Assembly (NCBI GenBank): GCA_017608345.1
Contig: JAFCGA010000007.1
Location: 55,626-119,625, forward strand
Reading direction: 5' to 3'
DNA: 64,000 nucleotides
Source of the DNA: Candidatus Pacearchaeota archaeon
Lineage (GTDB): Archaea > Nanobdellota > Nanobdellia > UBA10117 > JAFCGA01
The stretch's first letter is position 1. The number at the start of each line of letters is the position of its first letter. The position numbers and the translations under genes are program-made. Shown piece by piece: positions 51,901 to 60,607 of this stretch. The notes under the pieces are model-generated. The model was not told the DNA's origin, searched no databases, and worked only from the letters and a program-made list of their open reading frames with translations.

Positions 51901-54900
51901 TCATTTGGACAATTATCATCTACATCACATACACCGTCGTTATCTGTATCAATACATTCACAAGCATCTCCAATGCCATCGTTATCCGAATCTAGCTGAT
52001 CAGGGTTCGCAACATACTCGCAATTATCACAAGCATCTCCTACTCCATCTCCAAAAATAAACTTCTGCACACGATTAAGAGAACTATCAATCACATATAA
52101 ACTTCCAAAGGAATCGGTAGTTGACTCCCGAATAGAATCAAATTGATCATCCCCTGTGCCAGAAACACCAAACTCTAAAATTAGATTTCCCGCTGAATCA
52201 TATTTGAATATTTTATCTGCAGAAGAATCTGTAATGTAAATATTATTCTCCGAATCTGCTTCAATAGAACTTGAGCTAACAAACTCGTCTAAATCACCTT
52301 CATATTCTCCCCATTTTAATAAGAAATTTCCATTACTATCGAATTTTTTAACGCCACGGAAAGTATGAGGAAATATATAAAAGCCTTCTAAGACATAGAC
52401 ATCTCCTGAAGCGTCTACAGTTATCGAATTGGTAGTTCCAAATTGTTCATCTCCAGTTCCAGAAGAACCCCACTCTAAAAGGAAATTCCCGTTTGAGTCA
52501 AATTTCTGAACTCTCTGATTATAACCTTCAATAGTATAAACATTTCCTGAAGCATCAACGGTTATATCTCTTACCTGATGAAATTGACCTTGACCAGTAC
52601 CCGAAGATCCCCAGTCTAAGAGGAAGTTTCCATTACTATTGAATTTTTGAACTCTATATCCATTTTGATCACCAACATAAATATTATCGTTAGAGTCTAT
52701 TCCAATAGTTATTGGGAACGAGAATTGTCCATCTCCCGTACCAACAGATCCCCATTCGAGAAGGAAGTTTCCATTTGAGTCAAATTTCTGAACTCGATTA
52801 TTGCTTCCATCTACAACATAGATATTATCATTAGAATCTCTAGCAATGTCCAAAGGCAGATTAAATTGTCCGTCGCCAGTACCTTCAGATCCCCAAGTAC
52901 GTTCGAATTGATATACTTCATCACTGTTTTCTTGTCCGGGATTAGGATTCTCAGGGCAATTATCGCAGGCGTCTCCGATTCCATCATTATCAGAATCTAA
53001 TTGATTTGGATTTGGATCATTTGGACAATTATCTCCATCATCACAAACACCATCGTTGTCTATATCACTACATTCGCACACATCTCCGATTCCATCGTTA
53101 TCAGAATCTTCTTGGCCCGGATTAAACTTTAAAGGACAATTATCTGAAGAAGCAGGAACATAATCCCAATCATCATCGTAGACTTCACAAATATTTCCGA
53201 TTCCATTTCTATCATCATCTTCTTGTGAGGGATTAGATTCATAAGGACAGTTATCAACATAATCAATTATAGTGTCACCATCTGTATCTAATTGACAATC
53301 AACATTTTCCCATGCTAACCACGGATAAGAAACACCTTCACAAATTCTCCAGGTGTTTGGGAAATCCCATGTATTGAAAGTGGATTGTTGCTTCATTTCC
53401 AGGGTGGTTTTTCCTGTTCCACCCTCAGAACTACTTTGTTCCGTAGTTTGGACATCCCAATAAGAGTCTGTGACTGTAACAGGATAACTATATACGGAGT
53501 AAATTAAACCGCCTTTATCTACATTTCCCGTGACATATCCCGTAGCATAAGAATTTTCTATTGTTCCTCTATATGTGGCACCTGCTAATAAACCTCCTGC
53601 AGTCCTATTACCAAATACTTTGCCTCTAGCATAGGAATTTGAAAGTATACCATCTTGCATAGCTCCAACTAAACCACCTGATTCAAATCCATTAATTTCT
53701 GCATTTGAAAAACAATTGTAAATTTCACCGTCAGCATCGGATCCAACCAAACCTCCTGACCTAGTTCCATAATAATAATTATATGGTGCTCCTTGGTACA
53801 GGACAACACCCTTTACAATTCCACTAGTAGCAACATTAGAGATCTTGCCTGCATGTAAACCAACCAAAATTCCAGCAGAATTTTTCCCGCGGACTTTTGC
53901 GTTTTCTATTCTCAGATCAAATATCTCACCATTTCCTGGCTCTGATTGTCCGCCCATTTCAAAAGTTCGAACTGAACCAAACAAACCAGCATAATCTGCA
54001 TCTGGACGATTGATATACAAATTACTTATTACTTTATTATTTCCATTTAATGAACCCGAGAAAAATGCATTTTCAACTGGATCACATGAACTATAACATT
54101 GTATGTAATTTCCAATTGGCTCAAAGCCTTTTCCATCATTCCAAAAAACTGTTTCAGAACAATCAATATCATTTGCTAAATAATAATCTTCTGCAGGAGC
54201 ATTTCTCATATTCTGCAATTCTTGGCAATTGGTTATTGGTATCCCTACTTGAGCTTCAATTGTGCAAGTAGAAGAACAACCGTCGCCATCTTGAGTATTA
54301 CCATCATCGCATTCTTCTCCAGCTTCGAGAAGTCCATTTCCACATAAAACACCACAATCAGTAGCTTCTAACTGAACATCATCAAAGAACGTAAAGACCC
54401 AGCTAGGAGCTTGAGCAGAAGCGCCATTCATAATAATCTCGACTTTATCAACGTATGCTTCTGGATGAATTTCTACAGGTACATGATATGGCACTCTTAA
54501 TTGCTGCCATTCATTGCAAGCTGCTGTTGATTGTACTTCATGTTCCTCCCAGTTAACACCGGGAGTAATATTCACTTTAGGATAACCCTCAACTAAAGCA
54601 TTATAGTAGAACTTTACTAAAATTTTATTATTCTGAGCATTGCAATCATCTTGCATTACCCAAAAAGAAAGCTGATCATAATCATTGTATTGCTTACCTA
54701 AGTAATTGAAGATTGCTGCATCTGCGCCCCAGTCGGCATTGGCATCTTGAATAAGATAAGAATAGGTTCCAGTATGTTGCTTATAATTAACGATTCCGCC
54801 AGCTTCATTTACTCTCCACCACCAAGCATTTGGTCCTTGGTCATTTCCATCTTCGAAATCATCCAAAACCGTAGAAGCACAGACCGGATCGGTGACTGCT

Positions 54901-55112
54901 GCGCCAGTTATTGGAGAACCACTAAATAAATCTCTAAAGAACTGAACAATTGACTGTAATAACGAGGATCTACCTCCCGAACCGCTTTCCAGAACAGATC
55001 CGAACAAGGAAGTGTCCTCTTTTCCTTGAGCTACTACTACGGGAGTACTAGCAACAAGAACAAAGGCAATTATAGATAGAACTAATAGGGATTTTACAAG
55101 ATTATTTTTCAT
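48924..55112 (-). CDS. Giant secreted surface protein with thrombospondin type 3, GLUG and NHL repeats
   Basis: 2062 residues. Signal peptide 1-28, then PITGAAV (about 68-74), a feature of this organism's surface proteins. Next comes a beta-sandwich carbohydrate-binding-like region (about 80-250) and a DUF4215-type Cys repeat ([16 protein letters not shown], near 257). GLUG repeats (about 368-578) follow, then a long series of calcium-binding thrombospondin type 3 repeats (DxDxDGxGDxCDNCP). Six NHL repeats (about 733-1020) and several unknown modules are inserted between halves of such repeats. The C-terminus is acidic and ends HSKHKK without an anchor. It is probably a calcium-rigidified adhesin or surface-layer fibre, glycosylated perhaps by the adjacent operon. 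Confidence 0.9.
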   Translation of the reverse strand: MKNNLVKSLLVLSIIAFVLVASTPVVVAQGKEDTSLFGSVLESGSGGRSSLLQSIVQFFRDLFSGSPITGAAVTDPVCASTVLDDFEDGNDQGPNAWWWRVNEAGGIVNYKQHTGTYSYLIQDANADWGADAAIFNYLGKQYNDYDQLSFWVMQDDCNAQNNKILVKFYYNALVEGYPKVNITPGVNWEEHEVQSTAACNEWQQLRVPYHVPVEIHPEAYVDKVEIIMNGASAQAPSWVFTFFDDVQLEATDCGVLCGNGLLEAGEECDDGNTQDGDGCSSTCTIEAQVGIPITNCQELQNMRNAPAEDYYLANDIDCSETVFWNDGKGFEPIGNYIQCYSSCDPVENAFFSGSLNGNNKVISNLYINRPDADYAGLFGSVRTFEMGGQSEPGNGEIFDLRIENAKVRGKNSAGILVGLHAGKISNVATSGIVKGVVLYQGAPYNYYYGTRSGGLVGSDADGEIYNCFSNAEINGFESGGLVGAMQDGILSNSYARGKVFGNRTAGGLLAGATYRGTIENSYATGYVTGNVDKGGLIYSVYSYPVTVTDSYWDVQTTEQSSSEGGTGKTTLEMKQQSTFNTWDFPNTWRICEGVSYPWLAWENVDCQLDTDGDTIIDYVDNCPYESNPSQEDDDRNGIGNICEVYDDDWDYVPASSDNCPLKFNPGQEDSDNDGIGDVCECSDIDNDGVCDDGDNCPNDPNPNQLDSDNDGIGDACDNCPENPNPGQENSDEVYQFERTWGSEGTGDGQFNLPLDIARDSNDNIYVVDGSNNRVQKFDSNGNFLLEWGSVGTGDGQFSFPITIGIDSNDNIYVGDQNGYRVQKFNSNGNFLLDWGSSGTGQGQFHQVRDITVDASGNVYTIEGYNQRVQKFDSNGNFLLEWGSSGTGDEQFGTTNSITVDASGDVYVLEGFYIFPHTFRGVKKFDSNGNFLLKWGEYEGDLDEFVSSSSIEADSENNIYITDSSADKIFKYDSAGNLILEFGVSGTGDDQFDSIRESTTDSFGSLYVIDSSLNRVQKFIFGDGVGDACDNCEYVANPDQLDSDNDGIGDACECIDTDNDGVCDVDDNCPNDPNPDQEDDDGIIASADEVFLVNHQFEVLTPTSFVEYYSGDCDGTGPIFLLDGQQQEISFVNDQNTYVVSTCSPLNADTIGTTNWEIRDTSNNLISQGDGFRIVDEFHWVEPVFGEVRDNDIVETSRGTSRVDSCGDLTFFSIGNPNYLEFANDDTSWKVIKQEGSDGIGDICDNCPNVYNPDQSDIDSDGIGDACDDCPTSLITYYTQLSHYPTAVYSFSDVLDYEIIPEDYGWSFQTEDFNFKDYDIMYGYLIMRNESGQATGTIEIDYDYSGGNIVEYPTFSYGFVDVDGDGIDDGCDDCIDSDRDGDGVGDICEGDNCPGVYNPDQTNTDSDNFGDACDNCPYVNNPGQENSDSNPLGDACQDSDNDTIIDANDNCVNTPNINQTDLDKDGVGDACDSVFNPVLGSGFIFPQGACTYFNNFVDLDGDTVNDCGTNDLCVWGINCDSDETCYDPSNTNSDNDFDGNVCDNCTDTDKDGFGDSSYSANICPNDNCMTVYNPGQENTLCESIELERQGIASDDFVFNDNFDYSIYTGHTFRIDGKESIIEYGEENYVDLFDRLYFEDTSWELFGVEPLMAYNAQDISTTVTPGNNEPHMQITSMGSGGCEFIILEGIDFSDKFTQPQCFVDAPGAPMLLYLLDVIINEGDTITLTYNDGQILTIYLPQIEEYEFTLYLASDGSTYYDKQRTQLAAGPGGQGIVRSGSGFRIMDAIYFDENIDFSEYNDMYFVMNNQEAAISFGEPNYLELHSAIGFTEDVSWKIISKDIDEQGDACDCDYDGLCTAQQYCGEQGTPDPDCDTSSDEDGDGVDDYLDKCPGTTMDNIDSADLRPQHYAIDEYGVFEWNSGSKSSPNIVKSSISLADTYGCSCEQILFCKPGSNGGELMYGCTGGKDPLTKATMGIWVQQRAWAVDCQDSTGQMTIEGEAKPIFADSDGAGVGDLFDWNDDNDLVTDGLDSADDDAEIVDGQENHDDEDSGIPDWNKHSKHKK
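52052..52918 (-). repeat. Six NHL repeats within the giant surface protein
   Basis: Six units of about 47 residues ([18 protein letters not shown], then GTGDGQF, then a DSNDNIYV strand) form a propeller-type domain. It is set exactly between PGQENSDE and GVGDACDNC, which would join to one normal thrombospondin type 3 repeat. Confidence 0.8.
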
Positions 55113-55225
55113 ATTTACTGCTCCAAAGACGATAATAAGAATAAGGAGTTAGTGCTCGTATTTAAGTTTTCTCATAAAATCAAGCGGCATGGGACTACTA
55201 ACTAGTTAATATTTCCGAGAATAAA

Positions 55226-55642
55226 TTATTTCTTAATAACTTTATCAATCATATGACTTGGCCAGCCAACAGAGCGGAGTGAATCACGAATCTCGCTATG
55301 AGATTTACCCTTTGCCCGACTATTCTGAACGTACGCGTGAAGTTTCTGATGATGGGGATTTGAATGCTGAACTGGTCTTGGCTGCTTCGACGGACTTTCT
55401 GAGACTATCTTCTTAAATTTAGAACTGCGGGATCTAAATAGCAGTAAAAGTGATATAACTATTACTACTGCGATAATTACTATCAATGTAACTATATCAA
55501 TATTACTAAAAGATGCTAAAGAAAGGTCTGAGACAGCATGTCCAGTAATAGAATTCTCAATATAATGCCGCGGCATTATCCCGAGCATTAGTAGAGCAAC
55601 TAGCAAAATAAAAACTGAAACAATGAATCTATCATTTTTCAT
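55226..55642 (-). CDS. Small membrane protein with ITGHAV motif and C-terminal GW helix domain
   Basis: 138 residues. A hydrophobic N-terminal segment (about 7-24), then ITGHAV (about 32-37), then a membrane helix (about 49-69), a basic linker and a C-terminal helical domain (about 100-138). The latter follows a YVxxxRxxGxSxxxIxxxLxxxGW pattern. The same C-terminal pattern ends the large protein at 60929 (IKAGRAQGFSYSSIKKELLS, then KGW). The domain lies on the cytoplasmic side and might be a docking tag. Family not named by me. Confidence 0.72.
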   Translation of the reverse strand: MKNDRFIVSVFILLVALLMLGIMPRHYIENSITGHAVSDLSLASFSNIDIVTLIVIIAVVIVISLLLLFRSRSSKFKKIVSESPSKQPRPVQHSNPHHQKLHAYVQNSRAKGKSHSEIRDSLRSVGWPSHMIDKVIKK

Positions 55643-55682
55643 ATATTATAGCAGCGCGCTATTTTATTTAAAGCTTGCTGAA

Positions 55683-55775
55683 TGGACTGGGTGAGAATTG
55701 AACTCACAATCTCCACTGTGTGAGAGTGGCGTCATTTAGTGCGTTCATAGATACGTACCACTAGACCACCAGTCC
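55683..55775 (-). tRNA. tRNA-Val(CAC) with a D-loop intron
   Basis: The minus strand gives acceptor GGACTGG/CCAGTCC with A73, anticodon stem CCACT/AGTGG with loop CTCACAC (anticodon CAC, valine), and T-arm GTGAG TTCAATT CTCAC. The D-arm is interrupted by 21 extra bases. Their removal restores TGGTCTAGTGGTATGACG with D-stem GTC/GAC and a normal D-loop including G18G19. The mature length is 72 nt without CCA; CCA is not encoded, and the cca gene is nearby at 56271. The intron and its splice motif are listed separately. Confidence 0.9.
55736..55756 (-). other. 21-nt intron in the D-loop of tRNA-Val
   Basis: Intron (minus strand) starts ACGTATCTATG and ends CGCACTAA. A full bulge-helix-bulge can be drawn. 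The outer helix is the D-stem (GTC/GAC). The central 4-bp helix AGTG/CACT joins exon to intron end. Bulges are GTA and AAA, and the inner helix is CGT/ACG. Cutting after the second base of each bulge (GT^A, AA^A) gives a normal tRNA. The site is between positions 20 and 21, not the common 37/38. Confidence 0.85.
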
Positions 55776-55808
55776 ATAAAAGAATAATCAATAGAAACCT
55801 TATAAATA

Positions 55809-56195
55809 TTAGCAAATCACTAATTCTCTATAAGTTGGTCGTACGTTACCCAAATCGCTAGTAATCTCTGGCGCTAGCTTTCTTACCATCATTTCTAATT
55901 GTTGCGGTGTCAAGTCTGTTTTTACGAGATCTCGGCCGTATCTTGCTTGCACTGCTCTAGTTTGTCCAATAGTATAATGCACGCAGTGTGGACCGAGTAT
56001 CAAATTAGTCTCACCACTACCAAACCTCTCCGCATGCGCTATAATCTCGCCCATTTGCCGCTCAGTTACTCTCTCAGCTTCATCAAGCCTACCAAAGATG
56101 CCGCTAAACAACCCCCTTCCAGAAGAAGAATAAAGTTGAGCAGAAGCTATTGGCAGTAATAAGAGTAGAACAACTATCGCGAGCAGTTTCTTCAT
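55809..56195 (-). CDS. Small secreted protein
   Basis: 128 residues. A clean signal peptide (1-19, KKLLAIVVLLLLLPIASAQ) precedes a charged mature part with two Cys (C71, C128), one of them at the very C-terminus. No family is recognised. The HCVHYTIGQT and PQQLEMMVRKLAPE segments look like ordinary folded protein. It is divergent from the CCA-adding enzyme gene. Confidence 0.68.
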   Translation of the reverse strand: MKKLLAIVVLLLLLPIASAQLYSSSGRGLFSGIFGRLDEAERVTERQMGEIIAHAERFGSGETNLILGPHCVHYTIGQTRAVQARYGRDLVKTDLTPQQLEMMVRKLAPEITSDLGNVRPTYRELVIC

Positions 56196-56270
56196 GTAAA
56201 TATATTGTCGGAGCGAATTATAAGTTTATCGATACAGACAATTTTTATATTACTTATACTTACTATACTT

Positions 56271-57533
56271 ATGAACCCGCTAAAAGAAGTTCTAATGTTA
56301 GCTGCGAAGCTAGTAACCCCGACTAAAGACGAGCAGAAACTAGTAGAAGAATCTCTGAAAGCTATCAACTGGAAAGTATCAACTGAAGCTGAGAAACTTA
56401 AACTTGATGTCTTGCTGTTTGAAGGCGGCTCCATTGCAAAAGGAACCTGGCTTCCAGGAATCTCAGACATGGATTTCTTTCTGAGGTTTGACTATGCTAA
56501 ATATAAAAATAAGGATATTTCTAAGCTAGCTGAGAAGCTGCTCAAGAGATGCTTTGATATTGATAAGCTGCACGGCTCTCGCGATTATTTTAAAACGAAT
56601 CACTTTGGATTTGATATTGAGTTTGTTCCGGTGCTGAGAATTAGCAAGCATACTCAAGCGCTGAACATTACGGATGTTTCTCCGCTGCATGTCAAGTGGT
56701 TGAGGAAAAGAGAAAGAACTAATCGAAAGCTAAGTAAAGAAATCCGCCTAGCAAAGCAATTCTTCAAAGCCGCTGGAGTCTACGGTGCAGAGAGCTACAT
56801 CCGCGGATTCTCCGGGCATGTGATTGAAATCTTAACCGCGCATTACGGCTCGTTCGAGAAGCTAATAAAAACTATTGCTAAGTGGGGCTCCGAGCAGATA
56901 ATTGATACAGAAAAATACTATAAATCTAAGAAGCAGATTTTGGCAGGGATCAACCCGGACAAACGCGTTGGACCGCTAGTTGTAGTTGATCCAGTGCAGC
57001 CAGAGAGAAATGCAGCTGCAGTTGTTAGTTTAGATAACTTTGAAAAGATTAAGAAATATTGCACTAAATTCTTGCGATCACCTTCGATTGATAAGTTTGC
57101 TCGGAAATGGCGGACGGTTGAAGAACTTCTAGCGAGAGTTAAGAATCGGAAATTGATATTGATGCGAGCTAAGCCGATTGAGGATAAGATAGATATTGCT
57201 GGCGCTAAGATTCTGAAGAAGTTTGAGCAGGTTAAAGAGCTTTTATCCGAAGCTGACTTTAATATCCTGAAAGCTGATTGGCAGTGGGATAAGCGCAAGG
57301 ATGCTTTGCTTTGGATATATTTAGATTCTAAGAGATTATCTCAAGTTAAAAGACATTGGGGACCTCCCGTTGAAATGGAATCTCACTGTGTGGCTTTCAA
57401 GAAAGAATGGAAAGGTGTGAAGGTTTCTTCTGGAAAGTTGTATGTGGATCTTGAAAGAAAGTGGCGGAGTGTTGAAGAGATTGTTTCGTATTTGAAGAAG
57501 GATACGGCGCTGAAGAGTTTCAGGTTTTCATAA
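56271..57533 (+). CDS. cca: CCA-adding enzyme, archaeal class I
   Basis: 420 residues from the ATG at 56271; an earlier in-frame start lies in the AT-rich promoter region and is rejected. The nucleotidyltransferase site is GGSIAKGTWLPGISDMD (52-68) with catalytic D66/D68 and a third acidic residue in DIEFVPV. The archaeal class I order is kept: SPLHVKWL, then GAESYIRGFSGHVIEIL and VVDPVQPERNAAAVV. It adds CCA to tRNA 3' ends, needed here because the nearby tRNA-Val gene does not encode CCA. Slightly shorter than the usual 430-450 residues. Confidence 0.95.
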   Translation: MNPLKEVLMLAAKLVTPTKDEQKLVEESLKAINWKVSTEAEKLKLDVLLFEGGSIAKGTWLPGISDMDFFLRFDYAKYKNKDISKLAEKLLKRCFDIDKLHGSRDYFKTNHFGFDIEFVPVLRISKHTQALNITDVSPLHVKWLRKRERTNRKLSKEIRLAKQFFKAAGVYGAESYIRGFSGHVIEILTAHYGSFEKLIKTIAKWGSEQIIDTEKYYKSKKQILAGINPDKRVGPLVVVDPVQPERNAAAVVSLDNFEKIKKYCTKFLRSPSIDKFARKWRTVEELLARVKNRKLILMRAKPIEDKIDIAGAKILKKFEQVKELLSEADFNILKADWQWDKRKDALLWIYLDSKRLSQVKRHWGPPVEMESHCVAFKKEWKGVKVSSGKLYVDLERKWRSVEEIVSYLKKDTALKSFRFS

Positions 57534-57575
57534 GTGAAAAACAAGTTTTATAAAGATACAATCAGATAGAAATGC

Positions 57576-57782
57576 ATGAAAGAATTTAATATAATAATAG
57601 AACAGGGAGAAGATGGATATTTACTATCCGAAGTAATTGAGCTCCCGGGTTGTCACACACAAGCAAAGAGCTTTGATCAGCTATTAAAGAGAACAAAAGA
57701 AGTGATTTCTCTTTATCTCGAATGCATGAAGCCAGAAACAGTAGAGCAGAAATTCTTAGGGATACAGAAGATTGCAGTTTAG
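57576..57782 (+). CDS. hicB: HicB-like antitoxin
   Basis: 68 residues. The pattern EDGYLLSEVIELPGCHTQA, then LLKRTKEVISLYLE, is the partial RNase-H-like fold of HicB. There is no C-terminal DNA-binding domain. A TATA box (TTTTATAAAG) lies about 26 nt upstream. The stop is followed directly by the HicA ATG. Confidence 0.85.
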   Translation: MKEFNIIIEQGEDGYLLSEVIELPGCHTQAKSFDQLLKRTKEVISLYLECMKPETVEQKFLGIQKIAV

Positions 57783-58013
57783 ATGACTAAGCTTCCTTTA
57801 TTATCAGCTAGCCAGCTAGAAAAGATTCTAAAGAAGCTAGGTTTTGATAAAATTAGACACAAAGCAAGCAGCCATATGTTTTTCAGACACGCGGACGGAA
57901 GGACGACAACTGTTCCGTGTCACCCTGGCGAAAAGATCGACAGAGGCTTGCTAAATAAGATAATAAAAAAAGATATAGGTATAACAAGAGAAGAATTCTT
58001 TGAGTTACTATAA
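57783..58013 (+). CDS. hicA: HicA-like mRNA interferase toxin
   Basis: 76 residues with the dsRBD-like HicA fold. SSHMFFRHADGRTTTVPCH carries the conserved catalytic His (H31), followed by PGEKIDRGLLNKIIK. It begins at the base after the HicB stop. In most hicAB operons the toxin gene comes first; here the order is antitoxin then toxin, as in several archaeal and clostridial examples. Confidence 0.88.
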   Translation: MTKLPLLSASQLEKILKKLGFDKIRHKASSHMFFRHADGRTTTVPCHPGEKIDRGLLNKIIKKDIGITREEFFELL

Positions 58014-58063
58014 ACGCGAGTCAAATTAGAAAACCTTATCTTCTATCTTTTCTTACTTGTTTT

Positions 58064-58660
58064 ATGCAAATAAAAAAACAACTAATGCAAGCCTATGATA
58101 ACATCTCTAAAGAATATGGTGGCTATAGAAGAAAGCGATTCCCTGCAGTTCTTCGGTTTCTAAACAACTCTAAATCCCCGATTTTAGATATTGGATGTGC
58201 CAGTTTAGGATACTTAAAGGATTACACTCAAAAAAGAAAAGTTGTAGGAATAGACTTTTCATTCGAATCTTTAAGAAAGGGGAAACAATTCTCAAAGCTA
58301 TTAATCCAAGCAGATGCAGCCAATTTACCTATCAAAAACAATAAGTTCCAGCAAATCTCACTGATTGCTACCTTGCACCATCTACCAACTGAGCAAGAAA
58401 GATTAATGGCGCTCTTAGAAATCAAAAGAGTTCTGAAAGGCAAAGCAATAATCACTGTATGGAAACGCTGGCAGAAGAGATTCTTCCCGCAGAATTTATT
58501 ATCTGCTAACTCTAAAGTCCCTTGGGGAAAATACAAAAGATTTTACCATTTATTTACAAAGAAAGAATTAACTATGCTAATTTCGAAAGCTGGCTTAGAA
58601 TTAGTCAAGCTAGAAGATATAAATAACAACCTAATAGCAATAGTTCAGAAAACTACATAA
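58064..58660 (+). CDS. Class I SAM-dependent methyltransferase, Trm9-like
   Basis: 198 residues. AYDNISKEYGGYRRKRFP, then ILDIGCASLGYL (SAM motif I, 40-51), GIDFS (motif II, Asp64), ADAANLPIKNN and IATLHHLPTEQERL. The EYG...RRKRFP opening and the LLEIKRVLKGKAIITVWK end recall the Trm9/ALKBH8-type tRNA wobble-uridine methyltransferases. It could instead be a UbiE-type enzyme. The stop overlaps the start of repeat element copy B. Confidence 0.78.
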   Translation: MQIKKQLMQAYDNISKEYGGYRRKRFPAVLRFLNNSKSPILDIGCASLGYLKDYTQKRKVVGIDFSFESLRKGKQFSKLLIQADAANLPIKNNKFQQISLIATLHHLPTEQERLMALLEIKRVLKGKAIITVWKRWQKRFFPQNLLSANSKVPWGKYKRFYHLFTKKELTMLISKAGLELVKLEDINNNLIAIVQKTT

Positions 58661-58745
58661 ACAGAAATTCGTGGTGAATTTCTGTAATTACTTTCCAAAA
58701 AGACCGCAGTAAGCTGCAGGGTTCGGAACCAGAAAAGTAATAAAG
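58660..58745 (+). repeat. Structured repeat element, copy B
   Basis: Helix 1: CAGAAATTC 58662-58670 with GAATTTCTG 58676-58684 (9 bp). Helix 2: ATTACTTT 58687-58694 with AAAGTAAT 58734-58741. Between the strands of helix 2 lies the GCAG...CTGC hairpin (58706-58709 / 58714-58717). In helix 2 a T-to-C change relative to copies A and C is matched by A-to-G on the other side. The downstream CTAAATAC may be the promoter of the PAP2 gene. Confidence 0.7.
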
Positions 58746-58765
58746 TTCTAAATACAATCTAACTT

Positions 58766-59368
58766 ATGATAAGCGAAGCCCTAAGAATCGACCACTTATT
58801 AATCAACTTGGTTCAGAACTACAGAATATCGCAGTTGGATATTCTATTCCAAATTATTAGCTTCTCGGTATTTATCGCTTATTTTCTGGGAATTAGCTAT
58901 TTAGTTAAAAACAAAGAACTAAAGAGAGGCACTGTCTTTTTCGTAGCTATTGGCGCAGTGGTAATAATAGTTATGGCTATGAAAATAGCTATCGGACGCT
59001 GGAGGCCAGATATGAGTGAAGCGCTATCCTTTCCTAGCCTGCATGCGACGCTAGCTTTCTTCTTCATCGTTTATTTCTGGACGACGCTAAAGAAATATAA
59101 TATTCCGCTAGTAATTTGGGCAGGACTCGTAGCATTCTCAAGAATGTGGCTTGATCTGCACTACTTCTCAGACATAGTCGCAGGAGCTGCTTTTGGTATA
59201 ATTATTGCCGACTATCTGAAGATCCGCGTACTAAACTATCGACTAAGGAGCCTAATAAATAATAAACAGAAACTTCCGAGTTTCCGTAATTATTTTTCTG
59301 AGAAGTCGCAGCAAGCTGCAGGAACTCCAAGCCAGAAAAATAATAAAATAAGAAAGAAGAAAAAGTAG
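58766..59368 (+). CDS. PAP2-family lipid phosphatase
   Basis: 200 residues, about five membrane helices. All three phosphatase motifs are present: KIAIGRWRP (KX6RP, 73-81), PSLH (90-93, usually PSGH) and SRMWLDLHYFSD (SRX5HX3D, 125-136). Such enzymes remove phosphate from polyprenyl or phosphatidyl lipids, for example to recycle the carrier used by glycosyltransferases. Residues from about 165 on (polar, Ser/Gln/Lys-rich) are encoded by repeat element copy C and are not part of the family fold. The gene is flanked by copies B and C. Confidence 0.9.
   Translation: MISEALRIDHLLINLVQNYRISQLDILFQIISFSVFIAYFLGISYLVKNKELKRGTVFFVAIGAVVIIVMAMKIAIGRWRPDMSEALSFPSLHATLAFFFIVYFWTTLKKYNIPLVIWAGLVAFSRMWLDLHYFSDIVAGAAFGIIIADYLKIRVLNYRLRSLINNKQKLPSFRNYFSEKSQQAAGTPSQKNNKIRKKKK
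59262..59346 (+). repeat. Structured repeat element, copy C, inside the PAP2 coding end
   Basis: Helix 1: GAAACT 59269-59274 with AGTTTC 59279-59284. Helix 2: ATTATTTTTCT 59289-59299 with AGAAAAATAAT 59334-59344 (11 bp). Inner hairpin: GCAG 59308-59311 / CTGC 59316-59319. In helix 1 the pair change ATT/AAT (copy B) to ACT/AGT is compensatory. The whole element is read through in frame as PAP2 codons 166-193. Confidence 0.72.
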
Positions 59369-60607
59369 CTATAAGTCCTTCGGACTAACTATCTTTATTC
59401 TTGATCTTCCTGCGCTTGAATCTTTTGCAACAATCAATTGAATATTCTTATTTTCAGCTACTCTTACTAACTTCGAGTCAGCAGTTCCATCAACGACAAT
59501 CGCGTAAATACTTTCAGAAATATTTTCGAGTGTGTCAGTAAGCTCTTTGTTTGGTACTTTGCCTAAAATGCTCAGCGCTTCATCGAGAATAAATGCTCCT
59601 CTTGTTCCGATTAGCTCTTCAGCCATATCTTTCAGGATCTTCGCATTTTTCTTTGATAATTCGACCTTACGCGCAGGTGTATCTCTTCGCTCTCTTCTTG
59701 GCTCGTATCTTTTATCGCTGCGAGAGCTCCGATCAGAGTTCCTATCACCCCTATCGCTCCGGCTATCTCTGCCTTTTTCCACGGCCTCAGCTGCAATTTG
59801 ATCCCAAGTGATTTTAGATCTAAGCGCTTTCTGTATTTCTTTCATTGTTAGCTCTTCAACTTCTTTTCCGTCAGGTGCTTTACATACGAAATCTAGCTCG
59901 CTTAGATTCGATAGATTCTTAATTATCAAATCCCCGCCACGATCTCCATCTACAAAAAGAGTTGTTATCTTCCGAGGAATAAGTTCAAGAATCGTATCGG
60001 TAGCTCTTGCGCCATTTAGAGCAATAACATTTCTAATACCGTGTTTTAACATAGTTATAACATCTGCACGACCCTCAACAACGATTATTTCTTCTGAATC
60101 ATCGATTGCAGGACCTGCCGGTAGGCGATCTTTTCCATATTCCTTAATTTCGAGCGCCCTGACCTGGCGAGTTACGATATTTGTGAATTCTTGCGAATCT
60201 GGAAGCGTCTCGACGAGGTTCCTAAGTAATTCTTTTGCTCTTATGAGTATCTTGTTTCTCTTTGATACTCGCACGTCTTCGATTTTAGTTACAAATATCT
60301 TAGAATCACACGGACCAACTTTTTCGATGGTCTCTAGCGATGCCGCAACAATCGCTGTCTCGGATTTAGCTAGACTAGAAGGCAATAGGATTTCTCCGGA
60401 AGTCCTACCTTTCTTTGACTCCAAATTAACTTCGATTCTACCGATTTTACCAGATTTTTGTAGCTCTCTGAGCTCCAATTCTGATCCGAGTAACCCTTCT
60501 GTCTGACCGAAGATTGCTCCGATTACATCTGGTTTTTCTGCTATACTTGTCAGCTTTATATCTGCGTGAACTATATATTTTATTGATACTGGTGTTATTT
60601 TTCCCAT
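59369..60607 (-). CDS. dnaG: Archaeal DnaG-like primase/exosome subunit
   Basis: 412 residues. The N-terminal archaeal DnaG region (1-165) is followed by a Toprim domain: IIVVEGRADV (Glu178), then LFVDGDRGGDL (Asp220, Asp222). An Arg/Asp/Ser-rich linker (about 285-325) leads to a C-terminal conserved domain (about 330-412). Archaeal DnaG makes RNA primers in vitro and is a component of the RNA exosome. Its stop abuts the PAP2 stop. The upstream gap contains the TATA-like TTTATAAA near 60821-60828. Confidence 0.94.
   Translation of the reverse strand: MGKITPVSIKYIVHADIKLTSIAEKPDVIGAIFGQTEGLLGSELELRELQKSGKIGRIEVNLESKKGRTSGEILLPSSLAKSETAIVAASLETIEKVGPCDSKIFVTKIEDVRVSKRNKILIRAKELLRNLVETLPDSQEFTNIVTRQVRALEIKEYGKDRLPAGPAIDDSEEIIVVEGRADVITMLKHGIRNVIALNGARATDTILELIPRKITTLFVDGDRGGDLIIKNLSNLSELDFVCKAPDGKEVEELTMKEIQKALRSKITWDQIAAEAVEKGRDSRSDRGDRNSDRSSRSDKRYEPRRERRDTPARKVELSKKNAKILKDMAEELIGTRGAFILDEALSILGKVPNKELTDTLENISESIYAIVVDGTADSKLVRVAENKNIQLIVAKDSSAGRSRIKIVSPKDL

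Noticed and set aside
48924..55112. Many near-repeated DNA segments suggesting a CRISPR or satellite array
   Set aside because: The repeats are in frame, imperfect and encode calcium-binding and NHL repeats; there are no fixed-length spacers and no cas genes.
56205..56270. Earlier start for the CCA-adding enzyme
   Set aside because: The extra residues are hydrophobic and come from AT-rich promoter sequence; the family starts near the ATG at 56271.
9429..59346. Calling the three structured repeats an IS200/IS605 insertion sequence
   Set aside because: The hairpin is reminiscent of such ends, but there is no TnpA or TnpB gene in the window and no evidence for target-site preference, so they are listed as repeats only.
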